37,671 bases of DNA from Gemmatales bacterium (lineage in GTDB: Bacteria; Planctomycetota; Planctomycetia; Gemmatales; HRBIN36), in the NCBI GenBank assembly GCA_025056555.1, contig JANWVZ010000014.1:1-37671 (forward strand), written 5' to 3'. Shown in pieces: positions 8,637 through 16,978 of this stretch; the first letter of the stretch is position 1, and every line of letters begins with the position of its first letter. The notes beneath the pieces are model-generated. The model searched no databases. It was not told the origin of the DNA and saw nothing but the letters and a program-made list of their open reading frames with translations. A program made the translations under genes and the position numbers.

Positions 8637-10886
8637 CCAGCGTTGTGCCTTGATCAGGTCCCACTCCTCGGGCTTAATCAGGACTTGTCGCGCATTGCTG
8701 CCGTTATAACCGCCGACGATTCCATCCTCGGCCATCCAGTCAATCAGACGTGCGGCCCGGCCATAACCAATACCAAGCACCCGTTGCAGCAGGGAAACGC
8801 TGCCACGTTGTTCGCGAATAACAATCTCGACGGCTTGTTCATAAAGCTCGTCGGGTCGGCGATCATCAAGTGCGGCATCCTGATCCTTAGACTTCTTAGA
8901 GGCCGTGCTCAGCTGGATCAGTTCGCGGGAGAAACAAGGCTCTTGAGCAAGATATTCCACAATGCGAGTGATTTCGCGGTCGCTGGCATAAGTGCCTTGG
9001 GCGCGAATCAAGGTACTGGTGCCGGGTTGCAGGAACAGCATGTCCCCTTTACCTAATAGTTTTTCGGCACCGATTTCGTCCAGGACGACACGGCTATCGG
9101 AGCGGCTGGAGACCTGGAAGCAGATGCGTGCGGGTAAATTCGATTTAATGAGTCCAGTAATTACATCCACGGTAGGTTTTTGGGTAGCAACGACTAAGTG
9201 GATTCCCGCCGCTCGTGACTTTTGCGCCAGGCGGATAATGTGCCCTTCGACCTCTTTTCGCATGGTCATCATGAGATCGTTCATTTCATCTACGAAAATC
9301 ACGATGTAAGGCATGCGTTTGGGGATACGGGCTTTTTCCTCATCCTCTTCGGGTCTTAGTCGGCGATAGATTTCCTGTTCGCTCAGTTCGTTATAGGCGG
9401 CGATGTTGCGAACCCGAGCACGGCTGAGCAAGTCGTATCGCTCTTCCATTTTGTCCACAGCCCAGGCCAGGATGGCTTCGGCTTTGCGCACGTCTTTGAC
9501 CACCGGATGAATGAGGTGGGGGATATTGCCATACTCGCTAAGTTCTAACATTTTAGGATCGATCATAATCATCTGAACTTCATCGGGTCGGCGTGTCATA
9601 AGAATACTAAGAATGATCGCATTCATGCAGACCGATTTGCCTGTACCGGTACGCCCGGCAATCAGCAGGTGGGGCATGTCGGCTAAGTCGTAAACGAGCG
9701 GTTGGCCTTCGGTATCTTTACCGAGGAAAAGGGGTATTTTCATACGGAGCGCTGCAGTAGCGGCAGCCTGCAGCACCTCCTTCATGCGGACCGTGGCCCG
9801 ATAGTCATTCGGAATTTCAATACCCACAGTGTCCTTGCCAGGAATAGGAGCAACGATACGAACACTAGGTACCTTGAGATTGAGCGCGAGATCGTCAGCT
9901 AAGCAGGTGATTTTGTTCACCCGTAAGCCTGTTTCCAGAGCGATTTCATATTGGGTAATCACCGGACCGGTGTTAATGCCGACGACACGCACATGATAGC
10001 CGAAATCGGCAAATGTTTGCTCGAGTTTAGCGGCTCGTTCGCGGAGTTTCTGTTCGTGGAGTTCAATGGGAAAGGGATCCGGGTCGTCCAGGAGAGTCAG
10101 AGGAGGAAGTTTCGTCGCAGTTTGCGTAGCCGATTCTGAGGCTTGCTCTAAAGAGGCGGCTATGGTCTCATGGGACTGAGCATCCTTCACAGGTCGGGTA
10201 TAAACCCGGATAGGGATGTCTTCGATTTTGCGCGGCACGGCTTTTTGCTTAGCAGAACTGGCAGCAACTGGCGGCCGGGAACTTAGTGGGGACTGGCTGG
10301 GTCCGGCCCGTTCCCGCAGCGCAGAGGGGATATACCTCAGCAACAGGCGGAGCGCCTGCAGAAGCATGCGGTCTAAGGCTAACCAAATGGCTAATAAAGC
10401 GATGGTCGGGACAAGTACTCTCAGGAGAGAGGCATCGAGGAATTGGCTGGCCCATATATATAAAGCGGTTCCCAGGCGTCCTGAAAAGAAAGGTTGCAGT
10501 TCCTCGGCAGTCCAACAAGCAAGACTCAGATTCCCTGTAAGAAGGAGCAAAGCCCAGCCGGCAGTTCGGAGAACCCAGATCCCCTGGCCTTGTTCCAGGA
10601 GTAACGCAAGAGCGGTCACCAGGAGCACGACGGGTAACAACCATGCAGTCAGCCCCAGCCACTTGATAGCCCAATCCCAGACGCGGATCAGAGCCAACCA
10701 GAGGCTGTCCAATCGGGCCCAAGCAGCCATTTCCGATGCCAGGGAAACAAACCCCATCTGTTCGGAGAGTGCAGTGAGCCAGAGTAAGAGAGCGGTCAGC
10801 AGGGTGAACAGCCCGGCAAGACGTACCGTAAGGCGGCCGACCTTTGCCAGCGGTATCAGGAAGGTGCGGCTCATGGCCAGTCTCAT
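8607..10886 (-). CDS. ftsK: DNA translocase FtsK/SpoIIIE family
   Basis: A 759-residue membrane-anchored motor that pumps DNA during division or chromosome segregation. The N-terminal part has about four hydrophobic segments (about 22-40, 80-98, 107-125 and 155-175), then a variable linker (190-270). The motor follows: Walker A AGRTGTGKS near 410-418, DPKMLELSEY, Walker B IVIFVDEMNDLMM near 528-540, and ATQKPTVDVITGLIKSNLP. The C-terminal winged helix (gamma domain), with SVSLLQRVLGIGYGRAARLI, should read polar guiding sequences. An ATG at 10874 is an alternative start. The gene faces the exporter operon and overlaps its last gene by 30 bases. The linker is short compared with E. coli FtsK and closer to SpoIIIE. 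Confidence 0.95.
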   Translation of the reverse strand: MRLAMSRTFLIPLAKVGRLTVRLAGLFTLLTALLLWLTALSEQMGFVSLASEMAAWARLDSLWLALIRVWDWAIKWLGLTAWLLPVVLLVTALALLLEQGQGIWVLRTAGWALLLLTGNLSLACWTAEELQPFFSGRLGTALYIWASQFLDASLLRVLVPTIALLAIWLALDRMLLQALRLLLRYIPSALRERAGPSQSPLSSRPPVAASSAKQKAVPRKIEDIPIRVYTRPVKDAQSHETIAASLEQASESATQTATKLPPLTLLDDPDPFPIELHEQKLRERAAKLEQTFADFGYHVRVVGINTGPVITQYEIALETGLRVNKITCLADDLALNLKVPSVRIVAPIPGKDTVGIEIPNDYRATVRMKEVLQAAATAALRMKIPLFLGKDTEGQPLVYDLADMPHLLIAGRTGTGKSVCMNAIILSILMTRRPDEVQMIMIDPKMLELSEYGNIPHLIHPVVKDVRKAEAILAWAVDKMEERYDLLSRARVRNIAAYNELSEQEIYRRLRPEEDEEKARIPKRMPYIVIFVDEMNDLMMTMRKEVEGHIIRLAQKSRAAGIHLVVATQKPTVDVITGLIKSNLPARICFQVSSRSDSRVVLDEIGAEKLLGKGDMLFLQPGTSTLIRAQGTYASDREITRIVEYLAQEPCFSRELIQLSTASKKSKDQDAALDDRRPDELYEQAVEIVIREQRGSVSLLQRVLGIGYGRAARLIDWMAEDGIVGGYNGSNARQVLIKPEEWDLIKAQRWSGTRLDKDV

Positions 10887-11158
10887 CCATTTCAGAGAAG
10901 ACGCTATGGCTCCATGAAGACTAAGTATTTCGTCTCCTTTGGCTTAGATAACTGGATGCAAAGACTCTCTAAGCGGGAGCGCCGGGAATTCGCTTCCTAT
11001 ATGCACTCTAAGCATCGGCAAAGAGAAGGGAATAAGTTGCTGACGGAGTGACTAATTAATCCTGGGTAAGAAGGAAGCGAAAATAGCGGTTATATAGGAT
11101 ATAGGAGCGAGGATCGGAGAAAGCGCATAGTCCTGAGAGGGCGGCGAGGGGAAATGGT

Positions 11159-11614
11159 ATGCTGCACATAGTGCTGGTGGAGCCGGAGATCGCACCGAAT
11201 GTGGGCAATATAGCGCGGACCTGTGCGGCGGTCGGATGTCGGCTGCATTTAGTGGGGCCGCTGGGGTTTCGCCTGGATGATCGGGCCTTGCGCCGTGCGG
11301 GCGTGGATTATTGGGAAGCGGTGGACTATGTGCGCTATAGCGATTGGCAGGAATTTGTCGAGCAATGCGGCGTTGGCCGATTCTGGTTCTTCACAGCGCG
11401 AGGGGGATGTCCTTATTACCAAGTACCTTATCGAGCTGGGGATTACTTAGTTTTCGGATGCGAGTCGCGAGGGTTGCCGGAGAGCTTACTGAAAGCGCAT
11501 GCGGAACAGCGCGTATGTATTCCGCTGCCGAGTGGAAAAGTTCGCAGTCTGAATCTGGCAACTGCGGTGGGCATCGCGGTGTTTCGTGCATTAGAGATCT
11601 CCGGCTTGTTGTGA
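11159..11614 (+). CDS. trmL: tRNA (cytidine/uridine-34-2'-O)-methyltransferase
   Basis: A SPOUT-class methyltransferase of 151 residues that methylates the ribose of the wobble base in some leucine tRNAs. It matches TrmL along its whole length: EPEIAPNVGNIARTCAAVG at the start, LVGPLGFRLDDRALRRAGVDYW near 36-57, then the knot region GCESRGLPE and RSLNLATAVGIAVF, which bind S-adenosylmethionine. The length is typical. GAGGGGAAATGGT lies before the ATG. A separate transcription unit is likely because the flanking genes are not close. Confidence 0.93.
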   Translation: MLHIVLVEPEIAPNVGNIARTCAAVGCRLHLVGPLGFRLDDRALRRAGVDYWEAVDYVRYSDWQEFVEQCGVGRFWFFTARGGCPYYQVPYRAGDYLVFGCESRGLPESLLKAHAEQRVCIPLPSGKVRSLNLATAVGIAVFRALEISGLL

Positions 11615-11771
11615 CGAGTGTGCCGGCTGTGGTGAGGGGGTAGTAGCGCTATAGCGTCCTGGCGGTTCGTGCCGATAAAGGGCAGGGAGTTGGGCTACTT
11701 CTTCTTTGAGCACTCGGCCCGACCCCCTGCGACCGGGTCGGAAAAGGCGCGAGCCAGGGCGAAGCCTTGCG

Positions 11772-12128
11772 ATGCAAGAAAACCGGCAACTACTGCTGCG
11801 GCGACTAAGAACACAGGATGGCCTCACGATGACCACCGTGGACCAGGCAGCCTTAGCGACGTGGGAGGCGCTGCGAAGTTTCGTGTTGGAGAGTTTGTGC
11901 GCTGCGGATGAATTAGACCCGCATCAGGTGCAATTCCTGGAGCAACCTTTGCGACGACAAGGGGATTTTGCGGGGATACTGTGGGAGGTTCGGGGACCGC
12001 GGCGATTACGTACTCAAGCCATTTGGGCGTATGCGGAAAGGCGGATCTACTTCTATAATTCGGCCGGGCTGCGGACTCGGGTGGTGCGACTGACGGCCTG
12101 GCCCAAACCCGCACCTGAAGCGGCTTAG
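11772..12128 (+). CDS. Unknown small protein
   Basis: The product, 118 residues from this start, is not recognised. The clearest coding part begins at TMTTVDQAALATWEALRSFVLES and runs through a helix, then WEVRGPRRLRTQAIWAYAERRIYFYNSAG, which looks like beta-strands. There is no membrane segment or signal. The start is uncertain: an ATG at 11829 has AGGA ten bases before it and would give 99 residues, and the frame is open back to a TTG at 11706. It converges on the glycosyltransferase gene, with a 16-base palindrome spanning the short gap. Confidence 0.5.
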   Translation: MQENRQLLLRRLRTQDGLTMTTVDQAALATWEALRSFVLESLCAADELDPHQVQFLEQPLRRQGDFAGILWEVRGPRRLRTQAIWAYAERRIYFYNSAGLRTRVVRLTAWPKPAPEAA

Positions 12129-12138
12129 ACGAAGCCAG

Positions 12139-12154
12139 TGACCTGTTCAGGTCA
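12139..12154. terminator. Palindrome between convergent genes, possible bidirectional terminator
   Basis: TGACCTG and CAGGTCA form perfect 7-base arms around a TT centre. The element lies between the stop of the unknown small gene (12128) and the stop of the convergent glycosyltransferase gene, overlapping the latter. A 2-base centre means the RNA hairpin would lose about one pair to form a loop. There is no T-tract on either side, so intrinsic termination is doubtful. Confidence 0.3.
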
Positions 12155-14038
12155 ATACCTGGCCGTAGGTTGGACTGCGGGGAAGCCTCGATAACCCGAG
12201 GCGAGGAATATCCATTCTCGAGCAATCTCGTAGCCGTAACGTTGAACTGAAACGGTGCGAACAAGCTGAACGGCAGCAAAACCGCGCTGCGCCGATTCGG
12301 TCATCACGCCGACACAGATAAAATCGCGTCCCATGAAAGCCTGAGGATCATTCACGGGATTGGGGCGATAGAGATCGTACTGAGTATAGCGTAGTCCATT
12401 AGGACGGTTGAGGCAGAAGACGCGGGGTTGATCGGGCAGGTAGAAGGCCAACTCGGCAGCGGTGCCATAAGGGGTAGCGGCGAGGATCGGCTCCCAGCCG
12501 AGGGTGCGACAGGATTCACGAAGCTGTTGCACGGCCCGAGCGATTTCCCGCCAGCCCTGAAGCCGGCAGGTGGGATCAAAGCGGCGGGGCCAATTAGGAT
12601 CGTCCGCGTGGCCAGTGAGTCGCGCCAGGGTGGGCAATATGCCGAGTTCGTAGGCCCATCTGGGTTGGTGCAGGAAGATGTTGACGAGAAAGGCAAAGGC
12701 AGCGCAGGGCCAGAGCAGAATAGCCCAAGCGTTCCGCGGGAAACCAAGCCAGCCTGAACCAACAGACGCTCCAAAAGAGGCAGACTTGGTGAAGTGATTG
12801 ATAAATGAAGGCAGGACGGGGGCATCAATTGCCGGGCTTGTTTCCGAGCGGAATGTGGGCCGCCGATGGAGCCAGAGTGCGACCAGCGGAATCGCCGCCA
12901 AGTAGGCGGCCACGGGCCAGTTGGGTTGTATGGATGTGCGCAGACTGAAGCCGGCAAACAGGAGAAACACCGGCCAGGAAAAGCACAGAAGAAAACCAGC
13001 GGTAGCACGAGTGTGGGGGGAAACGTCTTGAGATCGGCAAACTCGGGCGGCCCAGCGAGAGGCGAGCAGCCAGAGCAGGAAACCCGCGCCGAAAAGCAGG
13101 GCACACTGTACCCCAAGATATTCGAGCCAGCCCCAAGGACGCCAACGTCCGGACGAGGTGAGCGTGGCCTGGGTGAGAACGTGGCGGAAAGTGACCCAGT
13201 CGTGATGTGCGTTCCACCACAGGATAGGCCCCGCTCCCAGAATGCCGGCTACCATCATCATCAACCAGAAGCGGCTGCTGCGGAAATGGTGTCGCGCGGG
13301 ACGGTATCCCGTCAGGAAAAGGACTAGGCAGGCCGGAAAGAGCACCATCGTCGGCTTGGCGAGAATCCCCAGACCGATGAACGAACCCAGAATCCACCAG
13401 CTTAGCCACGCGGAAGTTCGGCAGTTTTTCCGGGGATCGGTCAGGGTGGGCACGGCAGGGCCGCAATTGTTGGAAGTATCCCAGGAGCAGTCTGGCAGGA
13501 TCGCCCGATAAGCAGCCACCAGGCTCCATTGCCAGAAACACAGAAACGGCGAATCAATAGTGATCAGCGTGCTCAGCGCGGTGAAATGAGGCGTGAGCAG
13601 GATGGCGAGCATGGTGAAGTATGCCAGGCTTAGCGAGGCGCTGAGTTGGTAAGTGAACACGAAAACCCCAAGAGCAAAGAATCCGCCACACACCACAGCG
13701 GGCAAGCGCACTGCGGGCATCGTAGTGCCGTGAGTGTCGCGCAGCCAGGCACCGCAAGTCGCCTCGGCGGCGCGAATCAGCCAGGCTACCATGGGCCCCT
13801 TGCTGTAATAACACCAGTCGAGCTGACGCGACCAATCCCAGTAATGCGCTTCGTCGGGAGCGAGGTCAAAGGGACACAGCCAGACTAAATAAACCAGACG
13901 AAATGCTACCACTGCCAGGATCGTGCTCGCGACAAGCAAGTACCATAAAACGTCATTCCTGCGGGGAAGATACGGCGTCGGGCGGTCGCTTCCCAGCGAG
14001 CCAAGCAGAGACGCGGTTACCTCAGGATGACTGGCCAT
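12152..14038 (-). CDS. Glycosyltransferase family 39-like membrane protein (ArnT/PMT type)
   Basis: A 628-residue polytopic membrane protein. The first membrane segment (about 31-53) is followed by FDLAPDEAHYWDWSR with the acidic pair Asp62-Glu63, the catalytic first-loop motif of GT39/GT-C enzymes, and then YYSKGPMVAWLIR. About ten more hydrophobic segments follow, then a soluble C-terminal part (about 490-628). Such enzymes move sugars from polyprenyl-phosphate carriers to lipids or proteins on the outer face of the inner membrane; acceptor and sugar are unknown. The frame opens at 14152, but the ATG at 14038 has GGAAG before it and a promoter-like pair at 14081-14110 lies inside the longer frame, favouring the shorter form. 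Confidence 0.85.
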   Translation of the reverse strand: MASHPEVTASLLGSLGSDRPTPYLPRRNDVLWYLLVASTILAVVAFRLVYLVWLCPFDLAPDEAHYWDWSRQLDWCYYSKGPMVAWLIRAAEATCGAWLRDTHGTTMPAVRLPAVVCGGFFALGVFVFTYQLSASLSLAYFTMLAILLTPHFTALSTLITIDSPFLCFWQWSLVAAYRAILPDCSWDTSNNCGPAVPTLTDPRKNCRTSAWLSWWILGSFIGLGILAKPTMVLFPACLVLFLTGYRPARHHFRSSRFWLMMMVAGILGAGPILWWNAHHDWVTFRHVLTQATLTSSGRWRPWGWLEYLGVQCALLFGAGFLLWLLASRWAARVCRSQDVSPHTRATAGFLLCFSWPVFLLFAGFSLRTSIQPNWPVAAYLAAIPLVALWLHRRPTFRSETSPAIDAPVLPSFINHFTKSASFGASVGSGWLGFPRNAWAILLWPCAAFAFLVNIFLHQPRWAYELGILPTLARLTGHADDPNWPRRFDPTCRLQGWREIARAVQQLRESCRTLGWEPILAATPYGTAAELAFYLPDQPRVFCLNRPNGLRYTQYDLYRPNPVNDPQAFMGRDFICVGVMTESAQRGFAAVQLVRTVSVQRYGYEIAREWIFLASGYRGFPAVQPTARY

Positions 14039-14370
14039 AGGTACTTCCGGGTGCCTAACTTTCCCCCTGACGCGAGTCGTAGGATAACAAAAAACCTGCA
14101 ACTTGGTCAAGAGGATTTGACGCCAAGCAAGTGGGCAATGTGCCTGGTTCACCCGTATGGGAGCATCGGGTTACAAGTATCCATCACCGGTGCCGATGTG
14201 TCGTCGAGCATAGTGCAAGTATGCGCAAGTGACGGGGCATTAGTGGAGCCGCGGAGGCCTGCATAAACGCGGCTTATAACTGGGCGTTCTTGAGAGCGAC
14301 GGAAGACGGCGGCTCGAAGGTGCCTCCGCTCTCCTGAGCGCTGTTGGTTTGTCAGTGGAGGCTCAGGAAA
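14039..14370. other. Intergenic region with promoter and two hairpins
   Basis: No gene is seen in these 332 bases. A promoter-like pair for the glycosyltransferase gene lies at 14081-14110. Just after the kinase stop (minus strand) are two perfect 7-base stems: CCTGAGC (14333-14339) with GCTCAGG (14362-14368), and GAGAGCG (14292-14298) with CGCTCTC (14327-14333). Their loops are long and no T-tract follows, so they are at best weak terminators of the kinase transcript. Confidence 0.45.
14081..14110 (-). promoter_or_regulatory. Promoter-like pair upstream of the glycosyltransferase gene
   Basis: Read on the minus strand, TTGACC (14110-14105) is followed after 18 bases by TATCCT (14086-14081). 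The start would be near 14074, leaving a leader of about 35 bases to the ATG at 14038. The -35 hexamer is the same as in the two better promoters of this window. The long spacer and a four-of-six -10 make it moderate. Confidence 0.4.
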
Positions 14371-15621
14371 TCATTTGCTGAAGAAGAGCAGGTAGATGTT
14401 CAAAACGAGGCTCAACAGGAATAAACCGATCCAAGCCAGGTTAGACCAGGCGGAGGACTTAGGAGGTTCGTATTGGACGTCCCAAGTATCGGTTTCGACA
14501 ACCTCGCTGTCGGCCAGGGATTTCAAAGCTTCGACGCGCTGCTGCTGGCGCGAGGAAGCTTCATGAGCCAGTTTCGGCGGTTCGCCCCGCAGCAGGCATT
14601 CGAGATCGACGATAACCCCGGCCGGGGTGTGATAGCGTCGCTCCCGATTCTTGGCCATCATGCGTTCAATGACCTCGCACAAGCCGGGAGACAGATCCGG
14701 GTTGATCTGGTCTGGAGGTTTAGGCTTTTCCCGCAGCTGAGCGATCAGTACTTGGCGAACGTTCTTGTACGGGAAGGGCGGCTGGCCGGTGACCATGTGG
14801 TACAGGGTGGCGCCCAGCGAATAAATATCGGCGCGGATGTCCGGTTGGGTTTTGAGTTGAATGAGTTCCGGGGCGATGTAAAACGGTGTACCGATGGTCA
14901 GGTCTTTTTCCAGTTTGTCGAGTTCGCGGTCGTGAATCTGGCGGGCCAGGCCGAGGTCGGCTAGTTTGACCAGGCCGTCGCGAGTGATGATGATGTTGGC
15001 CGGCTTGACATCCCGATGAACCAAGCCGCGACGATGAGCATGCTCCAGCGCCTGGGCCACTTGCAACACAATTTCCACGGCCTCTTTTTCGTCAAAAACC
15101 CGGCCACTGTCGAGTTCCTGCTTGATGGTGCGCCCTTCAACATACTCCATGACGAAATAGTAAATGCTGCCGGCAACGCCGGCATCAATAGCCTGGACAA
15201 TATTGTTGGAACTAAGCTGCGCAGCAATCTTGGCCTCGCGAAGGAAGCGCTGAATATAGCCTGCGTTCTGGGCCAGGCTCGACTTGAGAATCTTGACCGC
15301 AACGAGCCGGTCCACGCTGATCTGGCGTGCTTTGTACACGGCTCCCATGGAACCTTCGCCTAACTTTTCCAGGAGCAGATAACCGGGGATCTGCTGTTCC
15401 AGCAGCGTGTCCAGATTGCGCAGGACGCGGCGGCCTTGGCTGACCGTCAGATACCCCTGCTTGATCAGTTCCCGCAGCAAATCGGATACGCCATGACCCT
15501 GTCGCAAAACATTACGGCACTCGCGGACCTCTTCCTCAGAAATCAGCCCCCGGGTAATCAGGGCATGGAGCAATCGTTGCTCTTCGAGCTGCGCCGAGTG
15601 GACAGCACCATCAGACGCCAT
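14371..15621 (-). CDS. Serine/threonine protein kinase, C-terminally membrane-anchored
   Basis: A Hanks-type kinase of 416 residues. An N-terminal helical module (10-75) precedes the kinase domain (about 81-345): glycine loop LGEGSMGAVY, Lys110 in VAVKIL, the catalytic loop HRDVKPAN with Asp204, a DLG metal motif at 222-224 in place of the more common DFG, and GTPFYIAPE. A juxtamembrane stretch leads to a single membrane segment (about 395-414) with only two residues after it, so the kinase sits in the cytoplasm as a tail-anchored protein with no external sensor domain. GGGAGGG lies eight bases before the ATG; longer starts lack this. The sigma-factor gene ends 95 bases upstream, so one transcript is likely and the two may act in one signalling path. 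Confidence 0.92.
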   Translation of the reverse strand: MASDGAVHSAQLEEQRLLHALITRGLISEEEVRECRNVLRQGHGVSDLLRELIKQGYLTVSQGRRVLRNLDTLLEQQIPGYLLLEKLGEGSMGAVYKARQISVDRLVAVKILKSSLAQNAGYIQRFLREAKIAAQLSSNNIVQAIDAGVAGSIYYFVMEYVEGRTIKQELDSGRVFDEKEAVEIVLQVAQALEHAHRRGLVHRDVKPANIIITRDGLVKLADLGLARQIHDRELDKLEKDLTIGTPFYIAPELIQLKTQPDIRADIYSLGATLYHMVTGQPPFPYKNVRQVLIAQLREKPKPPDQINPDLSPGLCEVIERMMAKNRERRYHTPAGVIVDLECLLRGEPPKLAHEASSRQQQRVEALKSLADSEVVETDTWDVQYEPPKSSAWSNLAWIGLFLLSLVLNIYLLFFSK

Positions 15622-15716
15622 AAATTCGGCCCTCCCGCAAAAAGGTAAAAAGTCGCCAGAACAATACGATATCAAGTTAATTTTAGCCGATGGAAATTAC
15701 GGGATATCTGGGAAAT

Positions 15717-16637
15717 TTACGGGATGGCACTTTCCTGAGGCACGTTCAAGCCGCGGTTGGCAAGCAGGCGTCCGAGCGTGTGGAGAGAACAGCGGGGGGA
15801 TTCCAGGAGCACCTGTCCCATTTCGTGGTACAAAAGGTGAGAAAAATCGTCGCTCAGCCAGCCGGCCTGTTCAAGTCGGCGTCCCAGGAAATCATGGCAG
15901 CGCTCGCGTAATTGAGCGAGCCTGCGGGAGACGGTGCCTTCGTGGACGCCGAGGAGTTGGGCGGTTTCGCGCTGGCTCAGCCGACAACGCCAGAGCAAAC
16001 CCAGGAGCAACAGCTCTTCCTCGGAGAGGGTTTCGAGCCAATCCGTCGCTGCTTCGCGAAAGACCTCGTGCCAGGGGAGGCTTTCCGGGCCGCTGGGAAT
16101 CAGGTCAGTGGGCAGAGCCAGCGTCTCGTCGTCCGGTAAAGTTTCCACTCGCTCGTTGGGGGAGCGAAGACGAGAGATGTGCCAGTTCTGGAACGAACGA
16201 ATCAGCCAGGGTACCAGCGGTCGCAGGGCATCATAGCGGGCCAGAATGGGCAGCGAGCCGGCACCTTCCGGCACCAGCAGATGGCCCCAGAAATCTGCGA
16301 CGGCCGATTCTTGGCGCTGTTCGTCCCGTGGAAACAGGCGTGCTGCCCGTTTCCGCAAGGCATCCAGCAGAAGCTGCTCGCCCTGGCCAGCGCGGGCTGC
16401 AAACAGGTATTCCCAGGCGGATTCTTCCCGTTCCAGGCAGGCTGCTGCCAACAGGGCATCCACGGCATACAACCGTTCCAGGTAGAGCTTCCGCTCGAGC
16501 TGGGGCATCTTACCTACTGCCACCTGATACATCCGCTCCAGATGGCGCCGAAACGCCTCGCACGATAAACGCACGCGAGGAAGTTGCAACCGTGCGAAAT
16601 GGTAGACCAGGTCCACGGAGCGGTCCTGCGCTGGCAT
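15717..16637 (-). CDS. Atypical sigma-70-family factor (ECF-like)
   Basis: The 306-residue protein has a C-terminal sigma region 4 helix-turn-helix (about 203-255): SEEELLLLGLLWRCRLSQRETAQLLGVHEGTVSRRLAQLRER. A region-2-like part is seen at about 110-160, from ESAVADFWGHLLV to LIRSFQNWHISRLR. Unlike ordinary ECF factors it carries about 100 extra N-terminal residues of charged helix and about 50 after region 4. It probably directs RNA polymerase to a small set of promoters. AGGAAGG precedes the ATG at 16637; the frame is open to 16709. No classical anti-sigma gene follows; instead the tail-anchored kinase does. A 31-base direct repeat lies upstream. Confidence 0.8.
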   Translation of the reverse strand: MPAQDRSVDLVYHFARLQLPRVRLSCEAFRRHLERMYQVAVGKMPQLERKLYLERLYAVDALLAAACLEREESAWEYLFAARAGQGEQLLLDALRKRAARLFPRDEQRQESAVADFWGHLLVPEGAGSLPILARYDALRPLVPWLIRSFQNWHISRLRSPNERVETLPDDETLALPTDLIPSGPESLPWHEVFREAATDWLETLSEEELLLLGLLWRCRLSQRETAQLLGVHEGTVSRRLAQLRERCHDFLGRRLEQAGWLSDDFSHLLYHEMGQVLLESPRCSLHTLGRLLANRGLNVPQESAIP

Positions 16638-16978
16638 GGGGCCCTTCCTTTGTTTCGGTGCGCTGCCAGGTTGGCCTCCTTTATTGATAGTGTAGCAAGT
16701 TTCGCGCATGATGAAACAGGTGCGCCCACGAAGGCGGGTGGCTAGGATCTACTCACGCCCCTGTTGGGGTTGCAAGTTTCGCGCATGGTAAAACACGTGC
16801 GCGCCATGAACCTCAGCCGATGATTTTCGGGTCCATCGCTCTGCGGTCAGTCTTGACGGGACGACAACAATATTCCTCCGAGCAGACTCCGACGCATGCT
16901 TGCTTCCGAGAAAAAGTTTGGCATCATAGTATAGGAAGCTGCTCGAGCGAACGACTCGCTGCATCAGGATAACACACC
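16638..16978. other. Divergent intergenic region between sigma factor and lipB
   Basis: These 341 bases hold no gene. The half near the sigma factor contains the 31-base direct repeat and a weak promoter-like pair on the minus strand, TTTCAT and TACACT with 16 bases between, partly inside the first repeat copy. The lipB side has only AT-rich sequence (TAGTAT near 16930) with no convincing -35. Confidence 0.45.
16695..16802. repeat. 31-base direct repeat upstream of the sigma-factor gene
   Basis: Copies at 16695-16725 and 16772-16802 agree at 28 of 31 bases; both begin GCAAGTTTCGCGCATG and end GTGCGC. They are 77 bases apart, start to start. The near copy lies 58 bases before the sigma gene's start, where a promoter or activator site is expected. 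A paired binding site or duplicated promoter is likely. Confidence 0.7.

Noticed and set aside
14039-14152. 38-residue N-terminal extension of the glycosyltransferase
   Set aside because: A promoter-like pair lies inside it and the shorter form has a ribosome site.
16853-16858. TTGACG as a -35 element for lipB
   Set aside because: No -10-like hexamer at 15-19 bases downstream.
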